Shown: piece by piece, positions 59,532-64,000 of the stretch
How the letters are laid out: each line of letters opens with the position of its first letter
Position numbering within the stretch: the stretch's first letter is position 1
Source of the DNA: Hymenobacter qilianensis
GTDB taxonomy: Bacteria; Bacteroidota; Bacteroidia; Cytophagales; Hymenobacteraceae
Assembly (NCBI RefSeq): GCF_014489555.1
Contig: NZ_CP060784.1
Span: 1,426,001-1,490,000 of the forward strand
DNA: 64,000 bases
Direction: 5' to 3'
Program-made: the position numbers and the translations under genes
The notes under the pieces: model-generated
Databases searched by the model: none
What the model was told of the DNA's origin: nothing
Seen by the model: only the letters and a program-made list of their open reading frames with translations

Positions 59532-60388
59532 CTACTGCGGCACCACTGCCCCCTAGCCTCTCCATTCGGGAACTCAGCTCTATGCACGTCTATATAGGTG
59601 CCACCGGAGAGCAATGCCCCTTCATCAGCTTCCGGAATGCTCGCTTCGCCTTGGGGGTAGTAACCACCAGGAAAAGACAATGTCGCTATGATGGGCCCAT
59701 TCGTGCCCGGCGCGCCCCGGTGCAGATGCACCGCTTCTGATGAAGATGTAAATGATAAATTATTAGTTGTGTAGATTGACCAGTAGGCCAGCACATTGGT
59801 GTCCTTATTATAAATTGCATTGATAATGCCCTTACGATCAGAAGAAGTGGGCGGCACTACCTGGCTACCATCTACCCGGGCTGTCAGAGCTACCTGAGGG
59901 CCCGGAACGGGAACAGGAGTGGACGGCTGCCTTATAATAGCCCCCCGAGATCGGGTATAGAGCGGATTGCCCACCTCTGCATCCACATACATATTCCCCT
60001 CCAGCAGCAGTGCCTCATCAGCCTCGGTTAAGGTGATGGTCCCATTGTGGGAAGGCAAGGTATAGGCAATGGGCCCATTCGTTCCTGGCGCGCCCCGGTG
60101 CAGGTGCAACTCATCTTCGGGTATATAAGTAAAAAATATACTGAAGTCTACAACATAAGTCAGAAGGTTAGTCTGCTGGTCATAGGTGGCCGTAAAAGCA
60201 CCTATGCTCAGGGAGGAATTTGGACGCCTCGGCACTACTTGGTTGTCCGTGAGGGTAGCAGACAGAGATATTTCGGGAGGACTAGGCGGCGCCTTTTTGC
60301 GCAGGTCATCCAGGTCGAACTGGTCGCAGGCGGAAACTATGCCCAGACTCAGTAGTAAAAGAAAACCGGAAGTGAGTTTTTGTAGCAT
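59532..60388 (-). CDS. CHRD lipoprotein, type B-C fused, two domains
   Basis: About 285 residues. Leader and linker as in the copy at 58065 (CDQFDLDDLRKKAPPSPP); first CHRD YDQQTNLLTYVVDF and LHLHRGAPGTNGP; linker STPVPVPGP; second CHRD DGSQVVPP, YNKDTNVLAYWS. The frame breaks at the C5 run 59549-59553; one more base gives GEARGAVVPQ then stop at 59532, which removes the apparent overlap with the next gene. Confidence 0.8.
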
Positions 60389-60456
60389 CAGTGAGGAGTA
60401 TGACGTGAGCGTTATCAGCTTGTTATCCGTGCAGCTGGTCTATACCAGAGCCTGCT

Positions 60457-60936
60457 CTACTGCCGCCTGACAGTCCCTCGAACTTCGCCCTGAGAGAAAA
60501 GCCGCGTATGCACATCCACATACATCCCGTTGTTGAGCAGCAACACCTCGTCCTCCTCAGAAAGGGTCACTGTAGCTCCGATGGGGAGTGTGAGCGAAGG
60601 AAAGGAGAAAACGATAGGCCCATCCGTTCCTGGCCGCCCCCGGTGCAGGTGGGCCGATAGGTGGGCCGATGTTACAGGCGCCCCCTCTACAGAGTAACCG
60701 ATAGTAGAAACCAATATATTGGTTTGTGGGTCGTAGAGCCCTGCGTAGGTCCCAAAATCCCGCGATGGAGGCCCATTTACTACTTGGCGAGCGTCCATAG
60801 GGGACGTCAAGGCTATTTTGGGTCTTGGGGCAGGTTGCCCATTGCCTCGCCAGTCTTCCAGGCCGAACTGGTCGCAGGCGGAAAACGCTACGGAGCTTAA
60901 TGCCAAGAGGCAAAAGCCAGTCAGTTTGTTTGGCAT
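60457..60936 (-). CDS. CHRD-domain lipoprotein, type A, first of the array
   Basis: 159 residues from ATG 60936 (MPNKLTGFCLLALSSVAFSA then CDQ). One CHRD domain: YDPQTNILVSTIGYS, HLHRGRPGTDGP, LSEEDEVLLLNNGMYVDVHT, ending QGEVRGTVRRQ. An upstream in-frame ATG at 61053 adds an unlikely leader. Probably the first gene of the array transcript. Confidence 0.8.
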   Translation of the reverse strand: MPNKLTGFCLLALSSVAFSACDQFGLEDWRGNGQPAPRPKIALTSPMDARQVVNGPPSRDFGTYAGLYDPQTNILVSTIGYSVEGAPVTSAHLSAHLHRGRPGTDGPIVFSFPSLTLPIGATVTLSEEDEVLLLNNGMYVDVHTRLFSQGEVRGTVRRQ

Positions 60937-61171
60937 AGGTTGGGAAGTGAAGAGTGGGAGATAAGAACCAAGGGAAATAACTGTTGAGATATAAATAGCC
61001 TGCGCTACATCATTAATTTGAATGTAAGAAAAAGCTTTGCAATATTTCCACAAGTATTTGAATTTCTGATTGTTGAGTTAGAGCATAAGCCTATTACTGC
61101 GGTTTTATACCATCTCTTGGAACCCCACTCTGCCCCTACCGTTAATCATTATCTAACCCTGATCTGCTACT

Positions 61172-61534
61172 ATGAAAATTCCAGTTGAAAAAGGCCAGGA
61201 GAAAGGCTTTCTGCCCGATGGCCGCCACGTGGTCGAGATTACCGATATTGAGGAAGGCACCAGCGAGCACCAGAATGTGCCATTCTTCGCGGCGCGTATG
61301 GAAAACGAAGACGGCTTCGTAACCCAGCGCTTTTATACATCACCGGCGGCTATGCCCATTCTGCTTTCTCTCTACTCAGCCGTTGGCATTCATGCTGAAG
61401 GCGGCAAAGACCTTGACACCAAGCAGTTACTTGGCAAGAAGCTATCCGTTGAGGTAAGCGACCATACTTACGCCGAGCCAGCTTCCGGCGCTGAGCGCAC
61501 TATTAAGCAAGCAACCGGCTTCCGAGCAGCTTAG
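61172..61534 (+). CDS. conserved hypothetical protein
   Basis: 120 residues, soluble. A core such as GFLPDGRHVVEITDIEEGTS, FAARMENEDGFVTQRFYTSP and LLGKKLSVEVSDHTY suggests a small beta-barrel like DUF669-type or OB-like proteins; this is a guess from pattern. It diverges from the CHRD array and has its own terminator. Confidence 0.6.
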   Translation: MKIPVEKGQEKGFLPDGRHVVEITDIEEGTSEHQNVPFFAARMENEDGFVTQRFYTSPAAMPILLSLYSAVGIHAEGGKDLDTKQLLGKKLSVEVSDHTYAEPASGAERTIKQATGFRAA

Positions 61535-61550
61535 CTGCTTTCCGTAAAGC

Positions 61551-61586
61551 AAAAAAAGCCCCCAGACTAGTTCTGGGGGCTTTTTT
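61551..61586. terminator. rho-independent terminator
   Basis: AAAAAAAG-C5-AGA / TCTGGGGGCTTTTTT between convergent genes. Confidence 0.9.
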
Positions 61587-61600
61587 GCTGTTAAGTCAGC

Positions 61601-63079
61601 TTACTTCTCGCTTCCGACTGGCAAAGCGCTGGTATAAGTGGAGGCCTTGCCGAAAGACTCTTTTATTTCGTCGATGGCCGCGTGGCTGCTCAGGCGCTTA
61701 GGCTTGGTATTGAGGAAAGAGCCATCTTCTGCTAGCAGAAAATACGAAGGAACTTCCTGCAAGGCGTAGGCCCTAGCCAGCGCTGAGCGCAAGCCGCCCG
61801 CAGCCCGCACATGTACGCCCGGCAGCTTCTTGCTCACCACCAGCTGCTTCCAGGCAGGATCATTCTCATCGAGGGCAATGTTGAGAAACACGATGTTTTT
61901 GCCTTCGAATTTCTTCGCTAAATCCTGAGCATACGGCAGGTCGCGCAAGCTCAGACCGCTGGTTGTGCGCCAGAAGTTCAGGTAGACCAGCTTGCCAGCA
62001 AAATCGCGCAACGATACTGTGTCGCCCTTCACCGTCACGAGCTTGAAATCGGGGGCCGGGGCACCAATAGCAAAGGCCTTATGGCTTTCGAAATCGCGCT
62101 GCAACAGCGGGTAAAACTCATTTTTAGGATCTACACTGCGAAAGTCAGCCAGCATGGCCGCCGACTGCTTCACGTGCCCAAACCGAAACGACTCCTGCAG
62201 AATACGGCCCATAATTAAGGGTTTTACCGGACCCGTCAGCTGCTTTTTAGCCAGATCATAGCACACCCAGTAAAAGTCGGGGTCGGAGCGGTGATGATTG
62301 GCAGCTACCGCAGTGTAATGGATGTAGTTCAGCAAAAACTCCTGATGCTGCTCGCTCTGGGCCGCACTGGGGTTGTTGATAAGCTTGGCATCGTTGAGGA
62401 AGCTGTAGTACTCAGGCGACATTTTCAAACGACCTTCGGTGGCTACAACCTGCTCGCGGAGGTCTTGAAAAGTGAGACGGTCGTTGGCGTAGCTATAGTC
62501 AATCTCGGCCTGGGCGTAAGCTTTGAAAGCGGCCGATACCTGATTGTCTTCCGCATAGCCATCCAAAAATTTTTGTTCGGCCTTGCGACGATAATCTAAG
62601 AAGGACAGGAAACCGGGCTCGTAAAGCATGATGTTATCGGGCAGCACCTGAAAGCCGTCGTTCTCAATGAACTGCTCATCCAGTTCAACCAGATAGCTGC
62701 TAGCTGCGGAGCCAGGCCCTTTAAACTTAATGCTGGACGCTAGGTCATTGCTTTTGAAGCGCACTTCAATTGCGTTGCCCGGCTCCAGAAACAGGTCGGC
62801 TACGTCATCGCCGTACACCAAGTCGGCGCGGGTGGGTCCGGGCACCGCCACGGCCAGCCGAAACTCCCCTTTGCTATCGAGGCGCGCGTACGTGATATGT
62901 TCCTTAGGGTCAAGCGGATGCTCACGAAAAGAAACGGCAATTGTATCGGTCTTGTAATTGCTCACCTTACCGGTCAGCACAACGGTGCCCTGCGCCCGAC
63001 CTACGGCGGGTGCCAACAGCGCAACGGTCAGCAGACCAATGAGAAAACGAAAAGGCGATTTTTTTGAAGCAGAATTCAT
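61601..63079 (-). CDS. TlpA-like protein with thioredoxin fold lacking CxxC
   Basis: About 492 residues from ATG 63079, with a signal peptide (FRFLIGLLTVALLAPAVGRA). A beta-rich N-terminal region (to about 330) is followed by a thioredoxin-like domain: FKLVTVKGDTVSLRDFAGK, LVYLNFWRTTSGLSLRDLPY. Where TlpA proteins have WCxxC this one has WRTTSGLS, so it cannot do thiol chemistry and may act as a scaffold or binding protein. Confidence 0.8.
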   Translation of the reverse strand: MNSASKKSPFRFLIGLLTVALLAPAVGRAQGTVVLTGKVSNYKTDTIAVSFREHPLDPKEHITYARLDSKGEFRLAVAVPGPTRADLVYGDDVADLFLEPGNAIEVRFKSNDLASSIKFKGPGSAASSYLVELDEQFIENDGFQVLPDNIMLYEPGFLSFLDYRRKAEQKFLDGYAEDNQVSAAFKAYAQAEIDYSYANDRLTFQDLREQVVATEGRLKMSPEYYSFLNDAKLINNPSAAQSEQHQEFLLNYIHYTAVAANHHRSDPDFYWVCYDLAKKQLTGPVKPLIMGRILQESFRFGHVKQSAAMLADFRSVDPKNEFYPLLQRDFESHKAFAIGAPAPDFKLVTVKGDTVSLRDFAGKLVYLNFWRTTSGLSLRDLPYAQDLAKKFEGKNIVFLNIALDENDPAWKQLVVSKKLPGVHVRAAGGLRSALARAYALQEVPSYFLLAEDGSFLNTKPKRLSSHAAIDEIKESFGKASTYTSALPVGSEK

Positions 63080-63392
63080 GCAGTAGGCAATCGACAGCAC
63101 GGAGAATCCGTGGTGAATACTTAGCTAAATACTAATGTCTGACTGAATGGATCAATTCAGTATATTCTCGGGATAAGACAATTCTTAACCCGAAGATAAG
63201 GCATAAAAACCTATAAAATCCAATATCGTAGTTTACTTTTTCGTAACGTCTTATCAGGCTACCAGTTGAAATTTAGGAAGCTAGGCTGCGTAAAAGCTCT
63301 CATAACCACTGTAAAGGGGGCAAAAAGGTATTTTACCGGAGTAGCTGAAGCTATTATATATGCGTTACCAGCTATAAACATGCCTAAATTTT
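63080..63392. other. intergenic region upstream of the TlpA-like gene
   Basis: About 310 bases, more A/T-rich than average, with a solitary copy of the word near 63312-63326 (AAAGGGGGCAAAAA). It must hold the promoter of the TlpA-like gene and the 3' end of radA. No gene recognised. Confidence 0.45.
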
Positions 63393-64000
63393 TTACCCAA
63401 ACAGGCCTGTTAACACTTCGTCGAGCCTCCCAACCGGGTGTACACGAATACCAAAGCGTCCCAGGTCTAAACCTCGAGCGTTAAACTGCGAAATGTACAT
63501 TTCCTGAAAGCCAAGCTTTTCTGACTCTGACAAACGCTGATCGAGGCGACTTACGGCCCGTATTTCGCCACTCAATCCAACCTCGGCCGCTAGGCAGGTT
63601 TCGCCGCTGAGTGGAATGTCGTTGAGCGAGGAAACAACGGCTGCACACACGGCCAGATCAAGGGCTGGATCTTCGAGGCGCAGGCCGCCGGCAATGTTTA
63701 GAAAGACATCGTGCTGCCCCAGACGCAAGCCGCTACGCTTTTCGAGAACAGCCAGCAGCATCTGTAGTCGCTTGGAGTCGAAACCGGTGCTGCTGCGCTG
63801 GGGTGTGCCGTAGGTGGCGGGGCTCACCAGGGCTTGCACCTCTACCAGCAAAGGCCGGTTTCCCTCCAGCGTCGCTCCGATGGCAATACCACTGAGGGTT
63901 TCGGTGCGCTGACTCAGCAGGATTTCTGAGGGGTTGGATACCTGGCGCAAACCAGCTCCCTGCATCTCGTAAATACCCAGCTCAGAAGTAGAGCCGAAGC
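63393..64000 (-). CDS. radA: DNA repair protein RadA, C-terminal part
   Basis: The 5' part lies beyond the window. Visible residues include STSELGIYEMQGAGLRQVSN, the Lon-protease-like domain LVEVQALVSPATYGTPQRSS, LQMLLAVLEKRSGLRL, DVFLNIAGGLRLEDPALDLA and AAEVGLSGEIRAVSRLDQRL, all RadA/Sms hallmarks. Promotes branch migration in recombination, and in some species is also needed for natural transformation. Confidence 0.93.
   Translation of the reverse strand, partial: FGSTSELGIYEMQGAGLRQVSNPSEILLSQRTETLSGIAIGATLEGNRPLLVEVQALVSPATYGTPQRSSTGFDSKRLQMLLAVLEKRSGLRLGQHDVFLNIAGGLRLEDPALDLAVCAAVVSSLNDIPLSGETCLAAEVGLSGEIRAVSRLDQRLSESEKLGFQEMYISQFNARGLDLGRFGIRVHPVGRLDEVLTGLFG

Larger units (their letters stand above)
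56288..60936 (-). repeat. tandem array: three A-B-C units of CHRD lipoprotein genes
   Basis: Seven genes, nine CHRD domains. Types A (CDQFGLEDW), B (CDQFDLDDLRK) and C (YNKDTNVL) recur in the order A-B-C. A-gene starts lie at 60936, 59462 and 57970, about 1.48 kb apart. In the first two units B and C are fused; in the third they are separate. Start-codon leaders (GGAAGTGAGTTTTTGTAGCA, for example) are shared. Confidence 0.8.

Noticed and set aside
99..59553. Programmed ribosomal frameshifting or phase variation at the C/G runs
   Set aside because: Too many unrelated housekeeping genes are affected, always by one missing base, and terminator hairpins show the same loss where no translation occurs. 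Assembly undercalling explains all three facts.
56288..60936. CRISPR or short-repeat array
   Set aside because: The repetition comes from paralogous genes of 0.5-0.9 kb, not short direct repeats with spacers.

Overview
The window looks like a chromosomal segment of a GC-rich Bacteroidota, most like Hymenobacter or a close relative in Cytophagales. The assignment rests on gene content: a SusA-type neopullulanase, a CruF/CrtD-type carotenoid pair, a DUF6428 arsenic-operon protein, repeated CHRD-domain lipoproteins, a BLUF photosensor and many TlpA-like and M16 periplasmic proteins. I saw no rRNA, tRNA, insertion sequence, prophage or CRISPR array.

Layout. 1-5.7 kb: end of a FAD oxidoreductase, a large M16 protease, a SpoIIAA/STAS-like protein and a membrane glycosyltransferase. 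6-15 kb: alpha-glucan block with an MFS sugar transporter, two exported GH13 amylases, an SDR, a DUF2383-type protein and a glucan phosphorylase. 15.6-18.6 kb: crtD-like, cruF-like and tetR genes. 18.8-24.3 kb: an eight-gene arsenic operon on the minus strand, from ArsR behind a clear 33-bp dyad operator down to an ArsI-like dioxygenase. 24.4-35.7 kb: mixed genes, including one strikingly AT-rich membrane gene (26.3-28.0 kb) that looks acquired, a BLUF protein and ChrA. 35.7-46.1 kb: SNF2 helicase, LolC/E-like permease, RbfA, RpiB, TatC and serine hydroxymethyltransferase. 46.3-56.2 kb: a sigma/anti-sigma pair, phosphatase, RsmI-Lnt, inositol monophosphatase, MscS and a radical SAM protein. 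56.3-60.9 kb: seven tandem CHRD lipoprotein genes holding nine CHRD domains, best explained as three copies of an A-B-C unit. The window ends in a thioredoxin-like protein without its cysteine pair and the 3' part of radA.

Two window-wide signals stand out. First, a short word, roughly W(3-6)-G-C(5-6)-A-G, recurs about once per kilobase on both strands. It occurs in all reading frames of genes, alone between genes, and as inverted pairs that form the terminators. This is the distribution known for DNA uptake sequences, and it is absent from the AT-rich acquired gene. Second, 22 sites in 19 genes show an apparent one-base deletion, nearly all inside a C or G run and most of them inside copies of that word. 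Terminator hairpins with C5 in one arm and G6 in the other say that most of these are homopolymer undercalls in the assembly, so I annotate the affected genes as whole genes and give each break.
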